In this document: piece by piece, positions 17,639 to 25,158 of the stretch
Layout: each line of letters begins with the position of its first letter
Position numbering within the stretch: position 1 is the first letter of the stretch
Source of the DNA: Bog-473 sp963777485
GTDB taxonomy: Bacteria > Actinomycetota > Acidimicrobiia > Acidimicrobiales > RAAP-2
DNA: 64,000 bases
Assembly: GCA_963777485.1 (NCBI GenBank)
Contig: CAVZQP010000002.1
Location: 1,116,001 to 1,180,000 of the forward strand
Direction of reading: 5' to 3'
The notes under the pieces: generated by a model
Told to the model about the DNA's origin: nothing
The model's input: only the letters and a program-made list of their open reading frames with translations
Database searches by the model: none
Made by a program: the position numbers and the translations under genes

Positions 17639-18586
17639 ATGAACGCGACATATTTCGTTCCACTGATCGGCATCACACTGATGGTGCTCGGCGTCGCCGG
17701 CGTCGGCATGGCGGCCTGGAGAACGCACCGGTCGTCGAACCGCCTCGACTTCATTCGTTCACTTGGGACGGAGGCCGAGGTCTACGCGGAACCGGTCCAG
17801 TTGCCCGAGCGGGTAGCGGCGCCTCTGGTTGGCCGGATCATCGGCCCCACGGTGCGCGGTCTGCGTCACGGACTCTCCCGGCTGTACCCCTCGCAGGACA
17901 TCGACCGTGTCCACGCGGACCTGCTGAAGGCTGGCCTTACCGGTTCGGTGCGAGCAGAGGAGTTCGTGGCGATTCAGGTGGGGTCCGTGATGATGGGGTT
18001 TGCCATCGGCCTGATCCTCCTCGTGAGCGGCGTCGTCAAGATGAAGATGGGTCTCGCGCTCATCTTCTTCCTGCCCATGCTCGGCGGCCTGGCCCCCAGC
18101 TACTGGCTGCGCCACCGCATCAAGGCCCGGCGCGAGCGTGTGACGAACGACCTTCCCGACCTTCTCGACCTGATGACAATTTCGGTGGCCGCGGGCCTCG
18201 GGCTCGAGCAGGCGATGCAGGTGTCGTGCGCGCGTCTTGAGTCACCGGTCTGCGACGAGTTGCGACTGACCCTGCGCGAGATGGAGCTCGGCCTTTCCCG
18301 TCGCGATGCACTCGAGAACATGAAGCTCCGTACTGATATCGACGACCTTGTCACATTCTCCGTGGTGCTCTCTCAGGCCGATGCACTTGGCCTTCCCATC
18401 GGGCGCGTGCTGCAGGCGCAAGCCGACGAAATGCGCGACAAGCGCCGGCAGCGCGCGCGCGAGAAGGCAGCCAAGGTGCCGGTGAAGATTCTCTTTCCGC
18501 TGGCCTTGTGCTTCTTGCCCGCGATCCTGATCATCGTGTTGGGCCCGATCGTCGGACCGATCAAGCACGCCTTCGCAGGGCACTGA
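17639..18586 (+). CDS. tadC: TadC-like inner-membrane platform protein (GspF family)
   Basis: A 315-residue membrane protein with helices at about 5-25, 115-150 and 285-310 and a GspF domain (LPDLLDLMTISVAAGLGLEQ, then TFSVVLSQADALGLPIGRVL). It is the partner of TadB in the Tad secretion platform. The ATG at 17639 follows GAAGGGGGA. It is the last structural gene of the rightward operon before the regulator and pilin genes; the 190 bases that follow contain a new promoter. Confidence 0.88.
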   Translation: MNATYFVPLIGITLMVLGVAGVGMAAWRTHRSSNRLDFIRSLGTEAEVYAEPVQLPERVAAPLVGRIIGPTVRGLRHGLSRLYPSQDIDRVHADLLKAGLTGSVRAEEFVAIQVGSVMMGFAIGLILLVSGVVKMKMGLALIFFLPMLGGLAPSYWLRHRIKARRERVTNDLPDLLDLMTISVAAGLGLEQAMQVSCARLESPVCDELRLTLREMELGLSRRDALENMKLRTDIDDLVTFSVVLSQADALGLPIGRVLQAQADEMRDKRRQRAREKAAKVPVKILFPLALCFLPAILIIVLGPIVGPIKHAFAGH

Positions 18587-18692
18587 CAACAGCCGCACAA
18601 CGCCTGCACAACGGGGCCGGAGCGGGTGGGAAATTCGGCCTACCGCACCCAATTCGCAATGGTGCTGCACCTGTCGTTTGACGAGCGAGTCG

Positions 18693-18730
18693 TACAATGA
18701 CCAGGGGAAATTCTCACCGGAACCGGTGAG
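18693..18730 (+). promoter_or_regulatory. promoter with operator-like palindrome before the LuxR-type gene
   Basis: A TACAAT box (18693-18698) fits a -10 element. Fifteen bases on lies the perfect palindrome CTCACCGG-AA-CCGGTGAG (18713-18730), at or just after the expected transcription start. This would suit autoregulation by the LuxR-type protein, or a 5' hairpin. No good -35 box is seen at the right distance. Confidence 0.45.
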
Positions 18731-18776
18731 GAGGAGGAGCCGCACCGGTTGATCCGGAGCGGAATGAGGGGGATCC

Positions 18777-19232
18777 ATGTCGAACACAGCCTCGATCCTG
18801 TGGCCGAACGCGGTTGCGGAGGAAACGGTCGGGAGCCCAGGCGAGTGGACTTTCTACTCGCAGGTTTCGGTGTCGGGACCGGCGGTCTCGACGACGGTGC
18901 ATCGTCGCCGCGAAGTGCAGGGCGCCACCGCCACCCCGACTCGTGACCACGCAGTGGTCGAGCGGGCGAACAGTGACTCTCGAGAATCCCAACCAACCCG
19001 GCGCGTGGATGACGATCGCCAATGGGGGCCGTGGTCGCTGACTCAGCGCGAGCTCGAGGTGTTGCAGCTGCTGGCCGAGGGCGCGACGAACAGTGAGATC
19101 TCGCAACGGTTGTACATCAGTCCGAAGACCACCAAGAACCACTTGGCTGCCATCTTCCAGAAGCTCGACGTGACGAATCGCACACACGCGCTTGTGCGCG
19201 CGGTGGTCATGGGGCTCGTCACCATCGAATAA
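18777..19232 (+). CDS. LuxR-type HTH regulator, probable pilin regulator
   Basis: A 151-residue protein with an unstructured, charged N-terminal half and a C-terminal LuxR/GerE HTH at about 86-148. Within it, LTQRELEVLQLLAEGATNSE is the helix 1-2 block and ISPKTTKNHLAAIFQKL the recognition helix. There is no receiver or PAS domain, so it may be constitutive or respond through partners. Its place between the pilus machine and the pilin genes suggests it controls pilin expression; that is inference. AATGAGGGGG precedes the ATG. Confidence 0.78.
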   Translation: MSNTASILWPNAVAEETVGSPGEWTFYSQVSVSGPAVSTTVHRRREVQGATATPTRDHAVVERANSDSRESQPTRRVDDDRQWGPWSLTQRELEVLQLLAEGATNSEISQRLYISPKTTKNHLAAIFQKLDVTNRTHALVRAVVMGLVTIE

Positions 19233-19369
19233 CGACAGATCGGTCGCCATATTTGGTCCTTTCTGCCTATGGAACTGTGTGGGGGCTGTGCCGACAATGT
19301 CGATGGGACTTCAACGAGGACTCGGACAAACGTCTGGGGCTCTTTGGGGTGAGAGAGGGGAATATTCAA

Positions 19370-19591
19370 ATGACTGAGCTGTTTCTGAATGCGTTTTTCG
19401 CAGTTCGTGGCTTTCACGCCAACCTGCTTGAGCGCGCGCGGACAGAGCGTGGTGCCTCCATGGTGGAGTACGCCTTGCTGGTCGGCCTGATCGCCGTCGT
19501 CGCCGTTGTGGCCATCGCTGCGTTGGGTGGCGGCATCAAGGGCCTGTTCAGCAACGCCAATAGCTGCGTGGGTAACGCCGCGAACTGCTAG
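19370..19591 (+). CDS. Flp-type major pilin, copy 1
   Basis: A 73-residue prepilin. A 30-residue leader ends RARTERG; then comes A-S-M-V-E-Y with Glu at +5 and Tyr at +6, the Flp cleavage signature, followed by the hydrophobic helix ALLVGLIAVVAVVAIAALGG. The C-terminus has two Cys (SCVGNAANC) that could form a disulfide. ATG is preceded by GAGAGAGGGG; an in-frame open region upstream is non-coding leader. It is near-identical from the cleavage site on to the second pilin, only four residues differing near GGGIKGLF/GGGITNLF and in the leader. Confidence 0.9.
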   Translation: MTELFLNAFFAVRGFHANLLERARTERGASMVEYALLVGLIAVVAVVAIAALGGGIKGLFSNANSCVGNAANC

Positions 19592-19659
19592 TCGGAGAAG
19601 CGGTAGGAGTTCCTGCCGCTGCGTCCTTTAGGGAATATTCCCCCTTCCCCAAAGGGATA

Positions 19660-19704
19660 ACAGTTGGGCTGAGCCGGCATTGTCGGCTCAGCCCACTGTC
19701 TTTT
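19660..19704 (+). terminator. intrinsic terminator of pilin copy 1
   Basis: A strong hairpin ACAGT-T-GGGCTGAGCCG / CGGCTCAGCCC-ACTGT with a 7-base loop, followed by CTTTT. A preceding block TTAGGGAATATTCCCCCTTC and AAAGGGATAA is shared with the second pilin's 3' region. Confidence 0.75.
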
Positions 19705-19903
19705 GTGGGGATCCCTCGAAAAGGATGCCCGTCTGGCAAACAGGGACTCCTCATCCTGAGGGCCAGCATTGACCCAGTAAGAACTCAGGTTCATTGGGTC
19801 GAAAAGACTATGGATTTGGATCGAGTCTTAGACGATATTCGTAGTGGGAAGCGATCGTCCTATCGGTTCTCATCGGGGTAACGAAGAAAGAGGGGGACAA
19901 GAA

Positions 19904-20125
19904 ATGCTCGGATACTTCGTCAACGCGTTTGTCGCGGTCCGCAGTGCACACGGCGCGCTCTTGCAGCGTGCCCGCACGGAGCGTGGCGCTTCCATGGTGG
20001 AATACGCGCTGCTGGTGGGTCTGATCGCCGTCGTCGCCGTTGTTGCGATCGCTGCGCTCGGTGGAGGAATCACCAATCTGTTCAGCAACGCCAACAGCTG
20101 CGTGGGCAACGCCGCCAACTGCTAG
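19904..20125 (+). CDS. Flp-type major pilin, copy 2
   Basis: A 73-residue prepilin with the same layout as copy 1: a 30-residue leader ending in RTERG, A-S-M-V-E-Y at the cleavage site, one long hydrophobic helix, and a C-terminal SNANSCVGNAANC identical to copy 1. The start ATG lies behind AGAAAGAGGGGGACAAGAA. Leaders differ (MLGYFVNAFVAVRSAHG here), so the split is not brand new. Two tandem pilins may give mixed fibres or gene dosage. The gene has its own leader of over 200 bases and its own terminator. Confidence 0.9.
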   Translation: MLGYFVNAFVAVRSAHGALLQRARTERGASMVEYALLVGLIAVVAVVAIAALGGGITNLFSNANSCVGNAANC

Positions 20126-20194
20126 TTGGTGCGGCGGTAGTTAGTTGCTGCCGCCGATTTCCTTAGGGAAAATTCCCCCTTCCCCAAAGGGATA

Positions 20195-20238
20195 ACAGTT
20201 GGGCTGGGCCGACTTTTGGCCGGCTCAGCCCACTGTTT
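20195..20238 (+). terminator. intrinsic terminator of pilin copy 2
   Basis: Hairpin ACAGT-T-GGGCTGGGCCG / CGGCTCAGCCC-ACTGT with one G-U pair, then TTTCGTT. It is the duplicate of the terminator behind pilin copy 1, with the same upstream CCCCCTTCCCCAAAGGGATA block. Confidence 0.72.
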
Positions 20239-20276
20239 CGTTAGGGGAAGTGTTTCTGTTGCCGGGGGGCAACTCT

Positions 20277-20308
20277 GGAGGGCTGGAGCGAATTCGTTCC
20301 AGCCCTCC
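20277..20308. repeat. 32-base near-perfect palindrome
   Basis: GGAGGGCTGGA and TCCAGCCCTCC flank a GCGAATTCGT core; the whole differs from a perfect palindrome at one base pair. It lies about 40 bases beyond the second pilin terminator, has no T-run, and could be a back-up terminator, a cruciform or a protein site. Confidence 0.5.
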
Positions 20309-20781
20309 GTCGCGTCTCCGGGCAGGTGCTCGTAGCGACCGGTGGCATCGCCGGACGTCGTGGAACGAATCACGAGTCAGGTGCCGTGCCCGCCACCGGC
20401 CTCGCCCGAGCCGCCCAGGGAGGCCAACGCCCGAATGGTTCGCAGGCGGGCCGACATGCTCGCCCGATCCAAAGAGGGCCAACGAGGTGGCCACTGGTTC
20501 CGTCCGCGGAAGATCTCGGACGCGGCCTACCTGCGGCTTTGCCTGGCCGAAGGCCCGGACCGACCGGGATTCGAGGGGTGGTCGGCCCTGACTGGTACCG
20601 ATGGTGGTGGGCAAGCCACCATGGAGTGACGGCGCCTCCTTGGACGATTTCATCGTCGGTTCACATAACCGATACGGCGAGGAAATAGGGTCCGGCGACA
20701 ATCAGTCCGACCCCCGCTCCGATGGAGCGCGTCGTGGCGGGGCCGGCAGCACGACACGAGAAGGGCACTACAGGAGAGTTC
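20309..20781. other. gap before glnII, no convincing gene
   Basis: About 470 bases between the pilin region and glutamine synthetase. Short open frames exist on both strands but none has a good start signal or recognisable protein. An inverted repeat TCGGTT-CACAT-AACCGA sits at 20656-20672, about 110 bases before the glnII start, and could be a regulator site. No clear GlnR-type GTnAC box pair was found. Confidence 0.4.
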
Positions 20782-21792
20782 ATGAGCTACCAGGCCGAGT
20801 ACATCTGGATCGACGGGACGGAGCCGAGCCCGTTGCTCCGGAGCAAGACCAAGATCGTCGCCGACGGCAAGGAGCCCCCGATCTGGGGCTTCGACGGGTC
20901 GAGCACGAACCAGGCCGAGGGCAGCGATTCGGACTGCGTGCTCCAGCCGGTCTTCTCGTGCCCGGACCCGCTGCGCGGCGGTGACAACAAGCTCGTCATG
21001 TGCGAGGTGCTGCACACCGACATGTCGCCCCACCCGACCAACACGCGGCGGGCGTGCGTCGAGGCGTCGGACAAGTACGCCGCATTCGAGCCGTGGTTCG
21101 GCATCGAGCAGGAGTACACCTTCTTCGAGGGCGGCCGGCCGCTGGGATGGCCCGAGACGGGGTTCCCCGCGCCGCAGGGCCCGTACTACTGCGGCGTCGG
21201 CGGCGACAAGATGCCGGGCCGCGAGATCGTCGAGCGTCACACGCAGGCGTGCCTCGACGCCGGACTCGGGATCGAGGGGACCAACGCCGAAGTGATGATG
21301 GGGCAGTGGGAGTTCCAGATCGGGATCTTGCCGCCACCGCTCATCGGCGACCAGCTGTGGGTGGCGCGGTGGCTCCTGTTCAGGATCGCCGAGGACTTCG
21401 GCGTCTACGCGACGCTCGAGCCCAAGCCGATCCTCGGTGACTGGAACGGCGCGGGCGCGCATACGAACTTCTCCATCAAGGCGATGCGGGAGGACGGCGG
21501 CTGGGAGGCGATCATCGCCGGTTGCGAGGCCCTCGGGAAGCGGGTCGACGAGCACGTGGCCAACTACGGCATCGGCATCGAGACCCGGCTGACCGGCGCG
21601 CACGAGACGGCGCACTACACGAAGTTCACCTATGGGACGTCGGACCGGGGTGCGTCCATCCGTATCCCGTGGCAGACCGCCAAGGAGAAGAAGGGCTGGA
21701 TCGAGGACCGCCGGCCCAACGCAAACATGGACCCCTACGTGGTGAGCCGGTTGTTGGTCGAGACCGTGTGTGGGGACGCCGCCGGGGACTGA
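20782..21792 (+). CDS. glnII: type II glutamine synthetase (GSII)
   Basis: A 336-residue ATP-dependent ammonia ligase that makes glutamine from glutamate. The short length and motifs are those of eukaryote-like GSII, not the 450-470-residue GSI: N-terminal AEYIWIDGTEPSPLLRSKTK and FDGSSTNQAEGSDSD; metal-binding WFGIEQEYTFF; ATP region WEFQIG; glutamate region GDWNGAGAHTNFS; and SIRIPWQTAKEKKGWIEDRR. GSII lacks the adenylylation Tyr loop of GSI, so control is probably transcriptional. The ATG at 20782 follows CAGGAGAG. It stands alone with its own terminator. Confidence 0.93.
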   Translation: MSYQAEYIWIDGTEPSPLLRSKTKIVADGKEPPIWGFDGSSTNQAEGSDSDCVLQPVFSCPDPLRGGDNKLVMCEVLHTDMSPHPTNTRRACVEASDKYAAFEPWFGIEQEYTFFEGGRPLGWPETGFPAPQGPYYCGVGGDKMPGREIVERHTQACLDAGLGIEGTNAEVMMGQWEFQIGILPPPLIGDQLWVARWLLFRIAEDFGVYATLEPKPILGDWNGAGAHTNFSIKAMREDGGWEAIIAGCEALGKRVDEHVANYGIGIETRLTGAHETAHYTKFTYGTSDRGASIRIPWQTAKEKKGWIEDRRPNANMDPYVVSRLLVETVCGDAAGD

Positions 21793-21836
21793 TGCCGCGT
21801 GACGTGCTGACGCTACGGCATCGGTGACAGAGCGAG

Positions 21837-21886
21837 AACGCCGCCAGTTCCGGGTCCCCCCCTCCCGGGCCGGCGGCGTTTTCGTT
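21837..21886 (+). terminator. intrinsic terminator of glnII
   Basis: Stem AACGCCGCC (21837-21845) / GGCGGCGTT (21872-21880) with a loop that itself contains a CGGG/CCCG pair, followed by TTCGTTTG. Placed 45 bases after the glnII stop. Confidence 0.75.
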
Positions 21887-22007
21887 TGTGCCGATTGCAC
21901 AGTCAGCGTCCATGAACGCATGTGTGACTCGCTCAGCTCGTGCATCGAGTTTCTCTGATTGTTTGAGGGGTAAGTCCGAAGTAGCGAAGCGATCAGAGGA
22001 GATCACA

Positions 22008-22256
22008 GTGAGCGAGAACAAAGAGACCGGGGCTGAGGCCGGCGTGCGTGGCGTCGTCGAAGGCGTCAAGGGCAAGTTGAAGGAAGCAGTAGGCGCGGTG
22101 GCGGGCAAAGATGAACTCCGTCGCGAAGGTCGAGCGCAACAGGACAAGGCGGAAGCCGAGCGGGACGTCGCGGTGAAAGAAGCGCAAGCCGAGAAGGCTC
22201 GCGTCGAGGCCGAAGCCCATGAGGCCGAGCAGCGCGCGCATCAAAGCCAAAGCTGA
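22008..22256 (+). CDS. CsbD-like small stress protein
   Basis: An 82-residue, highly charged protein. Residues 12-40 (VRGVVEGVKGKLKEAVGAVA, then GKDELRREG) match the CsbD core, in which G-K-x-K-E-x-x-G-x-x-x-G is conserved. The rest is a Lys/Glu/Ala-rich helix (AEAERDVAVKEAQAEKARVE) likely to form a coiled coil. CsbD proteins are general-stress proteins of unknown mechanism. The GTG has AGAGGAG upstream at ideal spacing; the longer open frame to 21888 starts in the glnII terminator region and is rejected. Confidence 0.75.
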   Translation: MSENKETGAEAGVRGVVEGVKGKLKEAVGAVAGKDELRREGRAQQDKAEAERDVAVKEAQAEKARVEAEAHEAEQRAHQSQS

Positions 22257-22275
22257 CCCGCACAGAGATGCTGTG

Positions 22276-22303
22276 AGCGTGGCGCCCGTTGGGCGCGAAC
22301 GCT
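22276..22303. terminator. hairpin between convergent genes
   Basis: AGCGT-G-GCGCCC / GGGCGC-GA-ACGCT around a GTT loop lies between the stops of the CsbD-like gene and the Mce-type ATPase gene. It has no T-run on either side, so a terminator role is only likely from its place. Confidence 0.4.
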
Positions 22304-22308
22304 GAGCT

Positions 22309-23286
22309 TCAGTCCGTCTCGGTCTGGTCGCTTGGTGCGTGTGCGGTCAGCGCCGCCTCGCCAGGGCGGGGCAGCGGGCCCAAGGTCAACGCGGCGGTGT
22401 CGCCCTCGATGAAGCGGCTCGTGTCCAGGCCGTCGCCGGCGTCAGCCATCTCGTCCATGCCGATGGGTCCTTCGGGCTTGCCGGCCAGGAACTGCTTGAT
22501 GATCGGGTTGTCTGTCTGAACCATGTCGGCCTTGCTCGCGAACTTCACCAGGTTCGAGCGGAACAGGACGCCCATGTAGTCGGCCGTGCGCATGACCGAC
22601 TCGATGTTGTGCGTGATGATGAAGAAGGTCGCACCGGTCTCCTTCTGCGCGGTCACGACGAGCTCGTCGAGATACGCGACGCGCACCGGGTCGAGTCCCG
22701 AGTCCGGCTCGTCGAACAGCACGATCTCGGGTTCGGTCACCATGGCGCGGGCGAGTCCGGCCCGCTTCTTCATGCCACCCGAGACCTCGCCGGGGAGCTT
22801 CTTCAGGTGGTCCATGAGTCCGACCAGCTCGGCGTTGCGATGGACGAGCTCGCGGATCTCGTTCTCGTTCTTGCGGGTGTGCTCCCGCAAGGGGAAGGCG
22901 ATGTTGTCGTAGAGGTTCATGGAGCCGAACAGCGCGCCGTCCTGGAAGAGCACACCGAATTTCTTCCGCACCTCGTAGAGGCGCTTCTCGCGCAGGCCTA
23001 CGATCTGGTCGCCGTCGACCCAGATCTCCCCGCGTTCGGGCTTGAGCAGGCCCAGGATGTTCTTGAGCAGCACCGACTTCCCGGTGCCCGAAGGGCCGAG
23101 AATCGAGGTGATCCGGCCCTTGGGCACGTCGAACGTGATGTCCTCGAGCACGGTGTGCGATCCGAACGACTTCGTCACCCCACGCAGGGAGATGATCGGT
23201 TCGCCCGGTGCGATCCAGGGGGCGGTCGCATCGGTCTGGGCGGTGCTGTCGCCAGGCTGGACGGCTACGTGCTGCTCCGTGTCCAT
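22309..23286 (-). CDS. Mce/Mla-type ABC transporter ATPase (MceG/MkL-like)
   Basis: A 325-residue ATP-binding protein. Walker A GPSGTGKSVLLKNILGLL, Q-loop FQDGALFGSMNLYDNIAFPL, signature VSGGMKKRAGLARA, Walker B EIVLFDEPDSGLDPVR and switch His in ITHNIES are all intact. The 'SGGMKKR' signature and the 'FQDGALFGS' Q-loop are typical of MlaF/MceG ATPases. A C-terminal tail of about 60 residues follows the ATPase core. It is the expected motor of the YrbE/Mce system encoded 2 kb away on the other strand. I chose the ATG at 23286 (MDTEQ); the open frame extends 13 codons upstream without a start signal. Confidence 0.87.
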   Translation of the reverse strand: MDTEQHVAVQPGDSTAQTDATAPWIAPGEPIISLRGVTKSFGSHTVLEDITFDVPKGRITSILGPSGTGKSVLLKNILGLLKPERGEIWVDGDQIVGLREKRLYEVRKKFGVLFQDGALFGSMNLYDNIAFPLREHTRKNENEIRELVHRNAELVGLMDHLKKLPGEVSGGMKKRAGLARAMVTEPEIVLFDEPDSGLDPVRVAYLDELVVTAQKETGATFFIITHNIESVMRTADYMGVLFRSNLVKFASKADMVQTDNPIIKQFLAGKPEGPIGMDEMADAGDGLDTSRFIEGDTAALTLGPLPRPGEAALTAHAPSDQTETD

Positions 23287-23361
23287 ACCAAGAGAACCTA
23301 TGCCCAGGCCGCGCCTTGCGCGCACGCCGAAGTGGGCGTGCCCGCGGTCAGACGGGGGTTT

Positions 23362-24813
23362 CTAGCCGCCGAGCAGGCCGCCGACGGTGTCGCCCACGCC
23401 ACCGGTCAGGCCGCCGACGGTGTTGCCGAGGCCACCCACGAGCCCACTCACGGGGTTGGTCGTCGTGGTCGTCGTCGCGGTGTTCGTCGAGCCGCTCCCC
23501 GAGCCCGAGCCGCTGGATCCGCTGCCGAGCAGTCCACCCAAGCCGCCGAGCGTGTTCGTCAGGCCGTTGACCGTGTTGCTCAGACCGTTGGTGACGCCGT
23601 TGACCGTCTGGCTCAGGCCGTTCGTCGCACCCGTGACCGTTTGGCCGAGGCCGTTGGTCACGCCGCCCACCGTGTTGCTCAGGCCGTTGGTGACACCGTT
23701 GACGGTGTTGCCGAGGCCACTGGTCGTCTGGTTGACGCCGTTGCTGATGCCGCTGCCGCCGCTGCTGAGCCCGCCGACGACTGAAGAGGCGCCACCAGTG
23801 GTGCCGTTCACGGTCGGTGTGCCAAGGCCGCCGCCGGATCCGCCGGCGCCCGAGCCGGCGGTCGACGTGCCGTTCGCGCCGCCGGTCGATGTGGCCGCAG
23901 TGCCTGACCGCGAGGCGCCCGCGGCGCTCGCAACGGTCGTAACCCCAAGAGATGCGATGGACGGTGCCGCGAGCGCGGTGCCCGCGCCCGCCGGCGGTGA
24001 CGACGGGCCCGACAGCGCGTGCGGGACGACGAACGCGGCGGCGACCGCTGCGCCCGTGACGGCGACAGCGCCGACCAGTCCGTCGCGAAAACCGCCACCC
24101 GTGCCACCGTTGCCCTGCGAGTGCACGCTCGCACTGCGGTGGGCGACCCGGAACACGGTGCGCTTGATGAGCGCGCCCGTCGCGATGAGGAAGCCGGCCA
24201 ATGCCTCCTTCGATTCGGAGACGACGGCGAACTCGCGCTTGAGGGCCTGGCGGGCACGCCAGAGCAACGTCTCGATGGTCCCGATCTCGACGCCTTCGTG
24301 GTCCGCGATCTGTTGGTACGTCCACCCCGACCCCTCGCGCATGGCGAGCACGTGGCGGTGGCGCGTCGACAGGCGGTCCAGTGCCCGGTTCACGAGCTCG
24401 CCGTCGACCGAGGCGAGCACGAGGTCTTCGGACGTGTCGCTGCCGACGACGCCGACGGGCTGTTGCGCGGTGAGCTCCATGTCGTCGGTCGGTGTGCTGC
24501 GCGAACGGCGTCGCAGCATGTCGGTGCAGATGTTGCCTGCGATGACGGTGAGCCAAGGGTAGAACCGCTTGTCTCCGGCAAAGCGGGGCAGCGCCTTCCA
24601 GGCGCGGGCGAAGGCCTCCTGCGCCGCGTCCTCGGCCTCGTGCCGGTCGTTCAGCCGGCGGAGACAGAAGCGGAGGAGCCGTTCGTAGTAGCGGGCGTAC
24701 AGGTTTCCGAACGCAGCCGAATCGCCGGCCTGGCACCGCTCGACGAGCGCGCGGTCGCGGTCCAGATCGACATCGTCACAAAGGCTCGTGAACTCGTCCT
24801 GGCGGAGCGCCAC
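23362..24813 (-). CDS. ECF-type sigma factor with membrane anchor and 11-residue repeat tail
   Basis: A 483-residue protein. Residues 26-98 are sigma region 2 (YARYYERLLRFCLRRL, HEAEDAAQEAFARAWKALPR) and about 143-200 region 4 (LSTRHRHVLAMREGSGWTYQ, EGVEIGTIETLLWRARQALK). A hydrophobic helix at 246-267 (LVGAVAVTGAAVAAAFVVPH) is a likely transmembrane segment. Beyond it lies a Gly/Ser/Thr-rich tail with five perfect-length 11-residue repeats at 366-420 (consensus GL[GS][NQ]TVNGVTN), a degenerate copy just before, and two more at 461-482. The layout suggests a sigma factor held at the membrane with an outside repeat domain. No separate anti-sigma gene is next to it. The GTG start has GGGAGGGAC upstream. 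Confidence 0.8.
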   Translation of the reverse strand: MALRQDEFTSLCDDVDLDRDRALVERCQAGDSAAFGNLYARYYERLLRFCLRRLNDRHEAEDAAQEAFARAWKALPRFAGDKRFYPWLTVIAGNICTDMLRRRSRSTPTDDMELTAQQPVGVVGSDTSEDLVLASVDGELVNRALDRLSTRHRHVLAMREGSGWTYQQIADHEGVEIGTIETLLWRARQALKREFAVVSESKEALAGFLIATGALIKRTVFRVAHRSASVHSQGNGGTGGGFRDGLVGAVAVTGAAVAAAFVVPHALSGPSSPPAGAGTALAAPSIASLGVTTVASAAGASRSGTAATSTGGANGTSTAGSGAGGSGGGLGTPTVNGTTGGASSVVGGLSSGGSGISNGVNQTTSGLGNTVNGVTNGLSNTVGGVTNGLGQTVTGATNGLSQTVNGVTNGLSNTVNGLTNTLGGLGGLLGSGSSGSGSGSGSTNTATTTTTTNPVSGLVGGLGNTVGGLTGGVGDTVGGLLGG

Positions 24814-25158
24814 CTATCCCGTCCCTCCCCCTCTAAAGGCCTCCCAATAGGAGGATCGTCACATTATGGCTGGCAATACCCGGATCTCAAATGCCCGCCA
24901 CCCAACATTTATAAACCCGAGTTGGGGGCTTCGACCTGCAGCTTCCAGGGAATGAACCATCAACGTCCGGTTGTACCTGAGAGGAATTGTCAGGGCGTTG
25001 ATTCAAGGTGGCGGATCGGTTGCACGGAGCGGGTCGGAGGGGTCTAGCGGCCCGGGACCCCGGTCCACCTGCGAGCCAGCTGAGAAGGGGTCCGGGCCAG
25101 GCACGGCGCCCGCAAGGTCGGGCCTTCCGCGCCGTTTTTCCTACCGGAGAGTAATTGG
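24814..25158. other. divergent control region between the sigma factor and the mce operon
   Basis: About 345 bases between two divergent starts, more AT-rich than the flanks in part (TTTATAAACCC near 24908). It must hold the promoters of both the sigma gene and the mce operon. I could not fix -35/-10 pairs or a clear palindrome, and no ORF is convincing. Confidence 0.4.

Noticed and set aside
20342..20629. A 95-codon frame before glnII
   Set aside because: No ribosome site, Pro/Arg-rich start and no family likeness; overlapping frames of similar length exist.
23554..23751. Tandem 33-base repeats that could be taken for a CRISPR array or minisatellite
   Set aside because: They are in frame, encode 11-residue units and have no unique spacers, so they are coding repeats of the sigma tail.
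22339..23784. A 481-residue plus-strand open frame over the ATPase and sigma gene
   Set aside because: It runs across two intact minus-strand genes and their gap and has no recognisable domain; its VADGVA-like repeats mirror the sigma tail repeats.
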